Origin: Fibrobacter succinogenes
GTDB taxonomy: Bacteria; Fibrobacterota; Fibrobacteria; Fibrobacterales; Fibrobacteraceae
Assembly: GCA_902762795.1 (NCBI GenBank)
Contig: CACWPM010000024.1
Span: 1-51,915, forward strand
Length of the DNA: 51,915 bases
Direction: 5' to 3'
Shown here: piece by piece, positions 16,355 through 22,585 of the stretch
Layout of the letters: the number at the start of each line of letters is the position of its first letter
How positions within the stretch are numbered: position 1 is the first letter of the stretch
Program-made: the position numbers and the translations under genes
Notes under the pieces: generated by a model
What the model saw: only the letters and a program-made list of their open reading frames with translations
The model's database searches: none
Told to the model about the DNA's origin: nothing

Positions 16355-17374
16355 TTAACGGTTGTCCATTATTTCCTGGATTCGGGTCAGATCGTCCATG
16401 GAATAATAGTTGATGACTATGGTACCTTTGGTCTGGTCCTTGGCGCTTGGATTTAGTGCAACTTTTGTACCGAAGAATGTTTCAAGGCGCGATTCGAACT
16501 GTTTCATGTCGGCACTGAGTTCTAATTTCGGCTTTACCGTGACATCTACAGTCTCGGAATTTGCACCGTGGACTTCCGGAGGGAGCTCATCGCCCGCTTC
16601 GGCAGAAATATTTTCGGCTTCATTATCTTTTGTTTCTCGTCTTTCGTCTTTCGTCTCGAACGGATCTTCACCGCGGGCTATGGCTTCGATTTGGCGGACG
16701 TTCAAGCCTTCTTCGATGACACGCTTTGCGAGAGTTTCCGGGTCTGCGATTTTTTCGCTGCAGAGAGCACGGGCGGCGCCGCCTGCAAGTTTGCCTTCCT
16801 GGATCCAGGCCTGGACCTGGTTCGGAAGCTTCAAGAGACGAAGTGCGTTCGTGATGGCAGAACGGGATTTGCCGACCGTCTTGGCTAAGTCATCGTGCGT
16901 ATAATTGTGGTTGTCGATCAACTGCTGATACGACTGCGCGATTTCAATCGGATTCAAATCGACACGCTGGATATTCTCGATAAGTGCCCATTCGTTCATG
17001 GTCTTGTCATCGAGATTGTCGTAAACCTGTGCCTTGATGGTTCGGCAGTTGGCTAGTTTGGATGCGCGGGTACGGCGTTCGCCGCTAATGATCTGGTAAC
17101 GGTCGCCCACTTTGCGAACCGCGATCGGCTGGATGAGTCCGTGTTTTTCGATGGTTTCCGCAAGTTCTACAAGTTCATCGTCGTTAAAGAACTTGCGCGG
17201 CTGGAACGGGTTAGGGTCAATCAAGTCGATGTTGATTTCGACGATTTTCTGGTTGTCCGGATTTACGTTTTCATTTGCGCCGGTATTGTTGATAGCGTTA
17301 TCGAGAGAGTTACCGAGAACATCGTGTGCTTTGAAAATTGCTGAAAGACCGCGACCGAGTGCTTGTTTACCCAT
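16355..17374 (-). CDS. parB: Chromosome-partitioning protein ParB, with heptad-encoded insertion
   Basis: A 339-residue ParB/Spo0J CTP-dependent clamp that loads at parS. The N-terminal domain has GERRTRASKLAN (98-109, the CTP-binding motif) and IENIQRVDLNPIE; the central helix-turn-helix includes TVGKSRSAITNALRLLKL (about 167-184); the C-terminal ~45 residues form the dimerisation domain. The linker is long compared with typical ParBs of about 280-300 residues and contains ETKDERRETKD (about 240-250), encoded by tandem 7-bp repeats. The start codon lies next to another heptad block that replaces any Shine-Dalgarno. The gene follows parA on the same strand; five parS sites lie upstream of rsmG. 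Confidence 0.95.
   Translation of the reverse strand: MGKQALGRGLSAIFKAHDVLGNSLDNAINNTGANENVNPDNQKIVEINIDLIDPNPFQPRKFFNDDELVELAETIEKHGLIQPIAVRKVGDRYQIISGERRTRASKLANCRTIKAQVYDNLDDKTMNEWALIENIQRVDLNPIEIAQSYQQLIDNHNYTHDDLAKTVGKSRSAITNALRLLKLPNQVQAWIQEGKLAGGAARALCSEKIADPETLAKRVIEEGLNVRQIEAIARGEDPFETKDERRETKDNEAENISAEAGDELPPEVHGANSETVDVTVKPKLELSADMKQFESRLETFFGTKVALNPSAKDQTKGTIVINYYSMDDLTRIQEIMDNR
16633..16660. repeat. Four heptads inside parB
   Basis: TTTCTCG, TCTTTCG, TCTTTCG, TCTCGAA with 7-bp period. On the coding strand this is the AGACGAR flavour and gives a 7-residue protein period (ETKDERR). Confidence 0.88.
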
Positions 17375-17378
17375 AATA

Positions 17379-17539
17379 GTGACTAGTGGTTAGTGGTTGG
17401 TGGTTAGTAGGACAAATGCGTAAAACAAGAATTAATGGGTTATAGGTTACAGGCTTTAGGTTTTAGGTTAGTTTGGCACCGAAGGTGCGATTATATAATA
17501 TAATCCTAATCCCTAACGGCCTAATCCCTAAAACCTAAT
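17379..17539. repeat. Heptad blocks and triloop hairpin filling the parA-parB gap
   Basis: TGGTTAG-type units (17380-17411), AGGTTAT-type units (17437-17471), hairpin GCACC-GAA-GGTGC (about 17476-17488), then inverted CCTAATC-type units (17504-17538). The entire 165-bp parA-parB intergenic region is repeat. Confidence 0.88.
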
Positions 17540-18325
17540 TCACTTTTCCTTATTCAATATTTCCTCGGCGAGTTTCATGTACGATTGCGAGCCCGTACTT
17601 TGCACATCGTAAAGGATGACCGGTTTTCCGTGGGACGGGGCTTCAGAGAGTTTCACGTTACGCGGAATCATTGTCTGGAAAACGGTATCACTCAAGTTTT
17701 CGCGAACTTCTTCGGCAACTTGTTTTGAAAGGCTTAGACGGGAATCGTACATCGTCAGGAGCGCGCCTTCGATTTTCAAGTTGGAGTTCAGATTCTTCTG
17801 GACTTCACGGATGGTCTTGAAAAGTTCGGTCATACCCTGCAATGCATAGTATTCACACTGCACCGGAATGAGCACGCTCGTTGCGGCCGTCAGTGTATTA
17901 ATTGTGAGTAAGTTCAGGCTCGGAGGAGCGTCGATGATGATAAAATCGAACTCCTGCTTGAGTATATTTATTACGCGTTCGAGCCTACGTTCGCGACTCA
18001 TAGCGTTTACCAGTTCGATTTCCATGACGGCTAAATCAGGACCGGCTGTAATCATTTTCAAAAATTCAAGCGGAGTATCTACAATAGCGGGCTTGATATT
18101 TTCAAACGTCAAGTTGTCCGGGTTTCCAGCCATATCGAGAATTTCGTGGATATCCATTTCTTGGGATTCCATGAAACCAAGACCCTGCGAAGCGTTACCT
18201 TGCGGATCCATATCTAAAAGAAGAGTCTTCTTTTCCAGGGCGGCAAAACTTGCAGCCAGGTTTACGGCCGTCGTGGTCTTGCCCACGCCGCCTTTCTGGT
18301 TGCATACTGCTATCACTTTACTCAT
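17540..18325 (-). CDS. parA: Chromosome-partitioning ATPase ParA (Soj)
   Basis: A 261-residue ParA-type Walker ATPase that binds DNA in the ATP state and is stimulated by ParB. The deviant Walker A motif is CNQKGGVGKTTTAVNLAA (about 8-25), Walker A' is LLLDMDPQGNASQGL, and Walker B is FIIIDAPPSLNLLT. The length is typical of chromosomal ParA without a DNA-binding extension. Its ATG overlaps the rsmG stop codon by 4 bp (ATGA), giving an rsmG-parA-parB operon, the usual origin-proximal arrangement. Downstream lies a long heptad-repeat gap before parB. Confidence 0.96.
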   Translation of the reverse strand: MSKVIAVCNQKGGVGKTTTAVNLAASFAALEKKTLLLDMDPQGNASQGLGFMESQEMDIHEILDMAGNPDNLTFENIKPAIVDTPLEFLKMITAGPDLAVMEIELVNAMSRERRLERVINILKQEFDFIIIDAPPSLNLLTINTLTAATSVLIPVQCEYYALQGMTELFKTIREVQKNLNSNLKIEGALLTMYDSRLSLSKQVAEEVRENLSDTVFQTMIPRNVKLSEAPSHGKPVILYDVQSTGSQSYMKLAEEILNKEK

Positions 18326-19110
18326 TTATTACCTCGAGTGACTAAGGCGTAATCCTGTTCTTCGTTCGGCAGGTTGTATTTCCAGATATTGACTGCCGGG
18401 TCGTTTTCCAGGTGTGAAATGCTGTTAAAACTCTTGAGGGTGACGAAAAGTCCACCCTTCTTGAGGGCAGGCTGTGCACGTTCCCAGTCGTTTTCGAAAG
18501 TCGAGAGGGCGCGGCAGCTGATGAAGTCCAGGTCGGTAAGGCCTGAAGTCTCGAAGCGCTTGCCCACTACGGTCAGGTTCTTGAGTCCGAGTTTTTCCTT
18601 GGCGTAGTTCATGAATTCCACGCGCATGTGACGTGGCTCCACTGCATAGAACTGCACACCGGGCATCGCGATGGCGAGCGGGAAAACCGGACAGCCTGCA
18701 CCTGCACCCATATCCGCCCACTTTATAGACGAAAGATCGCTTCGCTGGTAGACGATAGACGATAGGGCACCTCTTTCGTCTTTCGTCTTTCGTCTTTCGT
18801 CTAATATATATATATAGGGAACGAGCGAATCAGCAATGTGCCTGCTCAGAAACTTCTCGGAATCTTTCGCCGAAATCAGGTTGCCGAATTGCTTCGTTTC
18901 TACCACTAGGTCGGCAAAGTCATAGAGTTTGTCCATTTGCTCTTTGGACAACTGTACATCATGCCCCTTCAGGAACTGGTTCAGAAGATTTTGTTGCTCT
19001 ATGTTTGTTTTGTAACTCAAGTTTTTCTTATTGTCATTCCCGCCACCGAGCGGGAATCTCCCTTTTGTTTTTGCGCTTTCTTCGAAAATGTCGGTAAACA
19101 GATTTCCCAT
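18322..19110 (-). CDS. rsmG: 16S rRNA G527 methyltransferase RsmG (GidB) with repeat-encoded insertions
   Basis: RsmG transfers a methyl group from S-adenosylmethionine to N7 of G527 in 16S rRNA. The SAM-binding motif is ADMGAGAGCPVFPLAIAMPG, preceded by RHIADSLV. I place the start at MGNLFTDIFEES (19110); in-frame ATGs at 19146 (inside a parS site, giving MFHVKQ) and 19224 are also possible, and none has a good ribosome site. The protein is long for the family because of two repeat-derived stretches: GRFPLGGGNDNKK near the N-terminus, and about 26 residues beginning LDERRKTKDERG between the RHIADSLV and SAM motifs. Translationally coupled to parA. Confidence 0.92.
   Translation of the reverse strand: MGNLFTDIFEESAKTKGRFPLGGGNDNKKNLSYKTNIEQQNLLNQFLKGHDVQLSKEQMDKLYDFADLVVETKQFGNLISAKDSEKFLSRHIADSLVPYIYILDERRKTKDERGALSSIVYQRSDLSSIKWADMGAGAGCPVFPLAIAMPGVQFYAVEPRHMRVEFMNYAKEKLGLKNLTVVGKRFETSGLTDLDFISCRALSTFENDWERAQPALKKGGLFVTLKSFNSISHLENDPAVNIWKYNLPNEEQDYALVTRGNK
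18726..18802. repeat. Heptads and hairpin inside rsmG
   Basis: AGACGAA and AGACGAT units (about 18727-18754) with a small GCGAAGC-type hairpin, then TCTTTCG units (about 18772-18800) in inverted orientation, ending in an AT dinucleotide tract. All in frame. Confidence 0.82.
19033..19061. repeat. 'GTCATTCCCGCCACCGAGCGGG' palindrome inside rsmG
   Basis: GTCATTCCCGC...GCGGGAATCTCC, a short palindromic repeat of the same class as 47438-47468, is read in frame as part of the RsmG N-terminus. Confidence 0.7.
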
Positions 19111-19129
19111 CGCGACTTTCGCTTTCGAC

Positions 19130-19145
19130 TGTTTCACGTGAAACA
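19130..19145. promoter_or_regulatory. parS site 1
   Basis: TGTTTCACGTGAAACA, a perfect 16-bp palindrome that matches the conserved bacterial parS. It lies in the 5' region of rsmG and can be read as MFHVKQ. Confidence 0.93.
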
Positions 19146-19224
19146 TACGCAGAGTGAGAGTCGCGACCACATTTGTGTGGGCATTGCCGAACCCAAGTAT
19201 GTAGGACACGGAGTGTCCAAACAT
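19146..19224. repeat. Double-hairpin element attached to parS 1
   Basis: Following parS: GAGAGTCGCGAC box, hairpin CCACA-TTTG-TGTGG (about 19168-19181), linker GGCATTGCCGAACCC, then hairpin GGACAC-GGA-GTGTCC (about 19204-19218). The same order of parts occurs after parS 4. Confidence 0.65.
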
Positions 19225-19302
19225 TTTTCATCCGAATTGAAATTTAGCATAACTTTTTTAGAAAGCAAACAATTAACTCCCCCGCTATAAAACTTTTATA
19301 AA

Positions 19303-19311
19303 ATATATGTT
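19303..19311. other. DnaA-box-like 9-mer upstream of rsmG
   Basis: TGTTGATAA, the reverse complement of TTATCAACA, within an AT-rich stretch (19255-19330) that contains TATAAAA and TTTTATAAAATATA. Confidence 0.3.
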
Positions 19312-19335
19312 GATAACATTTTGATAAATGTTGAG

Positions 19336-19500
19336 AACTTGTTAAGGCGAGCGTCGCGAAATGTATGCTCGCATATATTTCATGACCGAGCCGCCAAGTT
19401 CGCGCTTGCGCAAAACTTGTTAAGGCGAGCGTCGCGAAATGTATGCTCGCATATATTTCATAGCTGAGGCGCCAGTTTTGGGCTATGCCCAAAACTTGTT
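19336..19500. repeat. Tandem 78/79-bp repeat, two units, each ending in a different hairpin
   Basis: Both units begin AACTTGTTAAGGCGAGCG and contain the hairpin GAAATGTATGC-TC-GCATATATTTC. Unit 1 (19336-19413) ends in a hairpin with GCGC-TT-GCGC at its tip; unit 2 (19414-19492) ends in AGTTTTGGGC-TAT-GCCCAAAACT. A third AACTTGTT follows at 19493. Confidence 0.88.
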
Positions 19501-19527
19501 ATGGTTTGAATGCGAAGACGTGCTTTA

Positions 19528-19543
19528 TGTTCCACGTGAAACA
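19528..19543. promoter_or_regulatory. parS site 2
   Basis: TGTTCCACGTGAAACA, identical to the classical Bacillus parS consensus. Confidence 0.93.
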
Positions 19544-19635
19544 CAGTCGAGGTCAGAAAGCGAAAAATGCTTGCATTTTTTCATTTGCTGACCGATGGGT
19601 GTTGGACTATGGCAAAGCCATAGTCCAAACACAAC
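19544..19635. repeat. Double-hairpin element attached to parS 2
   Basis: Hairpin AAAAATGC-TT-GCATTTTT (about 19565-19582), linker TGACCGATGGGTG, hairpin GGACTATGGC-AAA-GCCATAGTCC (19604-19626). Together with 19225-19527 this explains most of the 468-bp gap before the next gene. Confidence 0.8.
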
Positions 19636-19692
19636 CATTTAAAAAAAAATCCCTCGCATTCGTAGCGAGGGTTATCTGTTTTTAATGGTTAA

Positions 19693-20478
19693 TTACTTTA
19701 AAAATTGGACTGTGAATTTTCCTTTGGCAGGTCGTCCCATTAAATCAAAATGTCTGCGCTTTTCGGTATGTAGTTTTGGGTGGACTGTATTATGGATTGA
19801 TGTTTTGTCTTTTTTTCGTTCATGGAAAAAGTAGGTAACTGTTTTGTGATCAAGTCCTTCTTCTATATATGTTTTGCTGAGTGTGGGTCTTCCATTTATA
19901 AAAGCGGTTTCGTATCGGTACCATATAGTCTGGTAGTTGTCGCGGTCATCTTTCTGATAGCATGTATTAGTGTCTTTTTCGTCCATGACAATAATCTCGG
20001 TTTGGTCGCGTCTGAAGATGGTATCGTTTTTCATGACATAGATGAAAGTGTATTCACCTTCTTCATCAGTGTTGGTAGTGGCTATGGAGTCTCCATCAAA
20101 ATAAATGGTTGTCGGTGAAATACCCATACTGTCTATCGCGGCACTTATGGTCCATACATTTTCTTCGTGGGTGACCTTAATGCTATCGTGAGGAACCTTG
20201 GTTGTTCTGTAGGTCCATTCCCCATTACGGAGGTTCGCTTCATAGATACTATCGATTTTTTCGTTGTTCCAGTATGCTTTCCAGATGTAGATGGATTTAC
20301 CTCTGGTTTCGGCTGTTCCTTTGTCCCAGTATGCACTGTCTGGAACGAGACCGTCGTAATTTTCGTCGAACATAGCGATTTCTATTTTTTCTAAATCGAA
20401 AATTGCCTGGAGACAATTGGCAGAAGTTTGAGAAAATAGAACTAAAGCGGAAAGTATAAGTATGATTTTCTTCTTCAT
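19693..20478 (-). CDS. Secreted protein of unknown function with T9SS-like C-terminal tail
   Basis: A 261-residue protein with a signal peptide (MKKKIILILSALVLFSQTSA). The body is acidic and rich in Tyr, Asp and Thr, with repeated short patterns such as IYIWKAYW, TIYFDGD and TIWYRYE that suggest a beta-rich, MORN-like or propeller-like fold. The end HFDLMGRPAKGKFTVQFLK resembles the last strand pair of type A sorting domains seen in type IX secretion substrates (compare FDMLGKEL...GMYIVR in the protein at 26668-29319), but is short. The function is not recognised. It stands alone between parS 2 and parS 3. Confidence 0.7.
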   Translation of the reverse strand: MKKKIILILSALVLFSQTSANCLQAIFDLEKIEIAMFDENYDGLVPDSAYWDKGTAETRGKSIYIWKAYWNNEKIDSIYEANLRNGEWTYRTTKVPHDSIKVTHEENVWTISAAIDSMGISPTTIYFDGDSIATTNTDEEGEYTFIYVMKNDTIFRRDQTEIIVMDEKDTNTCYQKDDRDNYQTIWYRYETAFINGRPTLSKTYIEEGLDHKTVTYFFHERKKDKTSIHNTVHPKLHTEKRRHFDLMGRPAKGKFTVQFLK

Positions 20479-20618
20479 GTGTCGTAATATAGTAAATGAA
20501 TAAATTTAAGAGTATTATATTGGAGAAAAATTAGAGCTAGTGTTGGGACACTTCGTGTCCTACCTCTTGAGGTTCAGCGATGTCCATACAAGTAAGGGCA
20601 CTACATTCGCCCTGTAGA

Positions 20619-20634
20619 AGTTTCACGTGAAACA
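20619..20634. promoter_or_regulatory. parS site 3 (one mismatch)
   Basis: AGTTTCACGTGAAACA differs from the perfect palindrome only in the first base. A hairpin GGACAC-TTC-GTGTCC lies just upstream at about 20546-20560. Confidence 0.85.
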
Positions 20635-20639
20635 TAACA

Positions 20640-21017
20640 CTATATGGTAATCTCTATTCTATTCCCTTCGGGGTCGAGAACGACGCTTTCATAATAGCCA
20701 TCGCCGGTAGTTCTCGGCTGCCCTACAATAGAAATTCCATCGGCAGACATTTGTTGTGTCAGGCGGTTCACCTCTTCTTTTGAACCAACGGAAAAGGATA
20801 AATGAGAAAATCCGAGATGTTGGGATGCTTCGTGTCCTATATCCGGGCGGTGCATGATTTCCAGTCGGGCGCCTTCATCGAAGGTGACGAACCGGCTGGT
20901 GAACTGTTTAGCCGGATTGTGATAAAGCGGGTGGACTACCCCACCGAAATATTTTTGGTAAAATTCGCAAACCTTGTCGATGTCTTTTACCCATATAGCA
21001 ACATGTTCGATTTTCAT
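20640..21017 (-). CDS. VOC family (glyoxalase/bleomycin-resistance fold) protein
   Basis: A 125-residue single-domain vicinal-oxygen-chelate protein. It starts MKIEHVAIWVKDIDKVCEFY after a good AGAGG ribosome site; a longer frame to 21068 lacks one. Metal-ligand positions typical of the fold are visible: His5 in IEHVAIW, Glu in ARLEIMHR, His in LGFSHLSF and Glu in NRIEITI. The pattern DPEGNRIEI near the end is characteristic. Probably a glyoxalase I-like or related lyase/dioxygenase; the substrate cannot be told. Confidence 0.88.
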   Translation of the reverse strand: MKIEHVAIWVKDIDKVCEFYQKYFGGVVHPLYHNPAKQFTSRFVTFDEGARLEIMHRPDIGHEASQHLGFSHLSFSVGSKEEVNRLTQQMSADGISIVGQPRTTGDGYYESVVLDPEGNRIEITI

Positions 21018-21477
21018 AGGACCTCTTGCAGAATATACATAAATGCACCCTTCGGAGAGTATCCTCATTCTGTCTTTTGAAAGTTTTCAACATCTATTCA
21101 CATTCTTGTTGAATATTACGGGGAGTGATTAAAGGGTTCGGTTTGAAAATAAAAAAAAAGTGTATTTTTTCTGCACCTCGGAAATGTCAGTAAACAAGTT
21201 TTCTGCCGCTTCCTCGGTTTGCAATTGTTGAGACTATAACTTCGTTATAGTCTTACAGTCTCATGCTCGGTCATGCCGGTGTGCAAGCACCCCGTCGCGA
21301 CTCTCGCTATCGACTGTTTCACGTGAAACACAATCAAGGATACCAAGCAAAAATATACTTGCATATTTTTATGACCGGGCATGAGCATGTAGGGCACGAA
21401 GTGTCCAAACATGCAACATATTTAGCTTTTTTTATATAGTGAATTATATTTATATCGAAATTTTGTAGGAGGTTTTC
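21018..21477. repeat. Repeat-filled intergenic region with duplicated rsmG 5' fragment
   Basis: 21168-21215 on the minus strand encodes ENLFTDISEV, like the start of RsmG (MGNLFTDIFEE). Then come hairpin GACTATAAC-TTC-GTTATAGTC (about 21231-21251), linker CATGCTCGGTCATGCC, hairpin GGTGTGC-AA-GCACCCC (about 21279-21294), box GTCGCGACTCTCGCT, parS 4, and a second double-hairpin in the other direction (tips at about 21350-21370 and 21393-21409). The stretch 21018-21167 shows only AT-rich leader sequence. Confidence 0.7.
21315..21330. promoter_or_regulatory. parS site 4
   Basis: Perfect TGTTTCACGTGAAACA, centred between two outward-facing double-hairpin elements. Confidence 0.93.
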
Positions 21478-21984
21478 ATGATAGAGATCGAAATTATCCA
21501 GGGGGACATCACAAAGCTTGCGGTGGATGCCATCGTAAATGCGGCGAACTGTTCGCTATTGGGCGGCGGCGGTGTCGATGGGGCAATCCATCGGGCGGCA
21601 GGTCCGGAACTTCTGCGTTCGTGTATTCCGCTGAAAGGTTGCGAGACGGGAAAAGCGAAAATCACTCCCGGGTTCAAGTTGCCGGCGAAGTACGTGATTC
21701 ATACTCCGGGACCGGTTTATCGGGATGGACAACATGGCGAACCTGCGCTCTTGGAATCTTGCTATAAATGCTGCCTCGATCTTGCCGAAGAGAACGATTG
21801 CGAGACGGTCGCCTTCCCCGCTATTTCCACCGGCGTCTATGGCTACCCCTGGGAGGACGCCACCGAGATAGCCGTGAAGACGGTCCGGAACTTTCCCGCA
21901 CGGAAAATCAAGAAAGTAATCTTCTGCTGCTTCAGTGCGGAGATGGAAAGGATTTATAGAGGAGCGGTAGGCAGTAGAAAGTGA
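21478..21984 (+). CDS. Macro-domain protein (O-acetyl-ADP-ribose deacetylase type)
   Basis: A 168-residue single macro domain that binds ADP-ribose and probably removes ADP-ribose or acetyl adducts. The MacroD-type motifs are clear: IVNAANCSLLGGGGVDGAIH (about 19-38) with the catalytic-loop Asn and Asp, and PAISTGVYGYPWEDATEIAV (about 117-136). A good GGAGG ribosome site precedes the ATG. The last residues, AVGSRK, are encoded by heptad-repeat DNA that supplies the stop codon, so the natural C-terminus was probably altered by repeat insertion. No ADP-ribosyltransferase is encoded nearby. Confidence 0.92.
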   Translation: MIEIEIIQGDITKLAVDAIVNAANCSLLGGGGVDGAIHRAAGPELLRSCIPLKGCETGKAKITPGFKLPAKYVIHTPGPVYRDGQHGEPALLESCYKCCLDLAEENDCETVAFPAISTGVYGYPWEDATEIAVKTVRNFPARKIKKVIFCCFSAEMERIYRGAVGSRK

Positions 21985-22084
21985 TTAGGGAAAAAGAGAC
22001 GAGAGAACGCCGCTGCGCGGCTACAGACGAGAGACGAAAGAAAAAATTGTCATTGCAAAGGGCAAAACCCTGAAGCAATCTCCG
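21968..22084. repeat. Heptads, covarying hairpin element and 'GTCATTGC...GCAATCT' repeat
   Basis: GTAGGCA/GTAGAAA heptads (21968-21989); AGACGAGAGA, hairpin GCCGC-TGC-GCGGC (about 22012-22024), TACAGACGAG/AGACGAAAG (to 22042); then GTCATTGCAAAGGGC...GAAGCAATCTCC (22049-22083). The middle part equals the reverse complement of 5984-6026 except for the hairpin stem. Confidence 0.85.
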
Positions 22085-22132
22085 GCAGTTGCTTGACGCC
22101 TCGTGGTTCATGGGAGCCTGCCGAAGTGTTCG

Positions 22133-22279
22133 TCAGTCCATCGTGATGAGGTCTATAATGGATTGTATGGTCTCTATTTTTTCTACTGTCCACCCGTAGA
22201 TTTTTAAAGGTAACGATCCATAATTAAGCCAGTTCCACCATTTTTTAATTGTAATTGCGACCTTTTTATTTTTATTCAT
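22133..22279 (-). CDS. Possible 48-residue small protein
   Basis: An ATG at 22279 with ribosome site GAGGAAAAA (as for tuf) opens a 48-codon frame: MNKNKKVAITIKKWWNWLNY, then GSLPLKIYGWTVEKIETIQS and a short tail. It is basic at the N-terminus and rich in Trp/Ile, and could be an amphipathic membrane-active peptide. It is surrounded by repeats and has no recognised family. The good start signal and lack of repeat sequence inside support it; the short length argues for caution. Confidence 0.4.
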   Translation of the reverse strand: MNKNKKVAITIKKWWNWLNYGSLPLKIYGWTVEKIETIQSIIDLITMD

Positions 22280-22318
22280 TTTTTCCTCTTTTTTGAATTC
22301 TCACGTTTTGGTCTATGT

Positions 22319-22423
22319 GACAGACGGAAAAGCCCAGAAGGTTGTTCCCGTGATTCCGGAGCCTGTACTCTTACCAGCAGATATGACAGGCGGGGAAACC
22401 CGGAGGACTTTCCCGTGATTCCG
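22319..22423. repeat. Imperfect ~40-bp direct repeat, two copies
   Basis: Copies 22319-22358 and 22385-22423 share GACAG-CGG, AGCCC/AACCC, GAGG/GAAGG and end identically in TTCCCGTGATTCCG. 26 bp separate them. No known riboswitch pattern fits. The rest of 22280-22585 holds the operator-like site before the antitoxin gene. Confidence 0.7.
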
Positions 22424-22514
22424 TTTGGAAGCCGCAAATTACGATATATTCCCGGGTGCCTGGATTCAGGGCGCATATGCTACACGGTGGTTAACTTGCT
22501 TCCTGACTCGGTTT

Positions 22515-22565
22515 TTCTGCAAATGTCATACTTTTGCAGAATATTTATTGTATATTTATGCAGAA
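22515..22565 (+). promoter_or_regulatory. Candidate autoregulatory operator of the relB-type antitoxin
   Basis: Perfect 9-bp inverted repeat TTCTGCAAA (22515-22523) and TTTGCAGAA (22533-22541), with a further TGCAGAA at 22559-22565, 20 bp before the antitoxin ATG. Antitoxin-toxin complexes of this class typically bind such palindromes over their own promoter. Confidence 0.55.
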
Positions 22566-22585
22566 TGCAAAAAAGGAGATTGAGT

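Noticed and set aside
17379-17539. CRISPR array in the heptad blocks
   Set aside because: The units are 7 bp without spacers, and no cas gene is present. The three 41-bp elements at 13147-13397 are also not CRISPR, since the repeated part is only 8 bp and inverted.
20640-21068. Longer start for the VOC protein
   Set aside because: The extra 17 residues have no ribosome site, while the ATG at 21017 has AGAGG at good spacing.
22276-22476. 66-codon minus-strand frame over the 40-bp direct repeats
   Set aside because: The translation (PESR/GITGKSSGF repeats) simply reflects the DNA repeat; there is no start signal.
22319-22560. Cobalamin or other riboswitch upstream of the antitoxin gene
   Set aside because: GC-rich blocks look suggestive but no conserved riboswitch core could be matched, and the downstream gene is an antitoxin.
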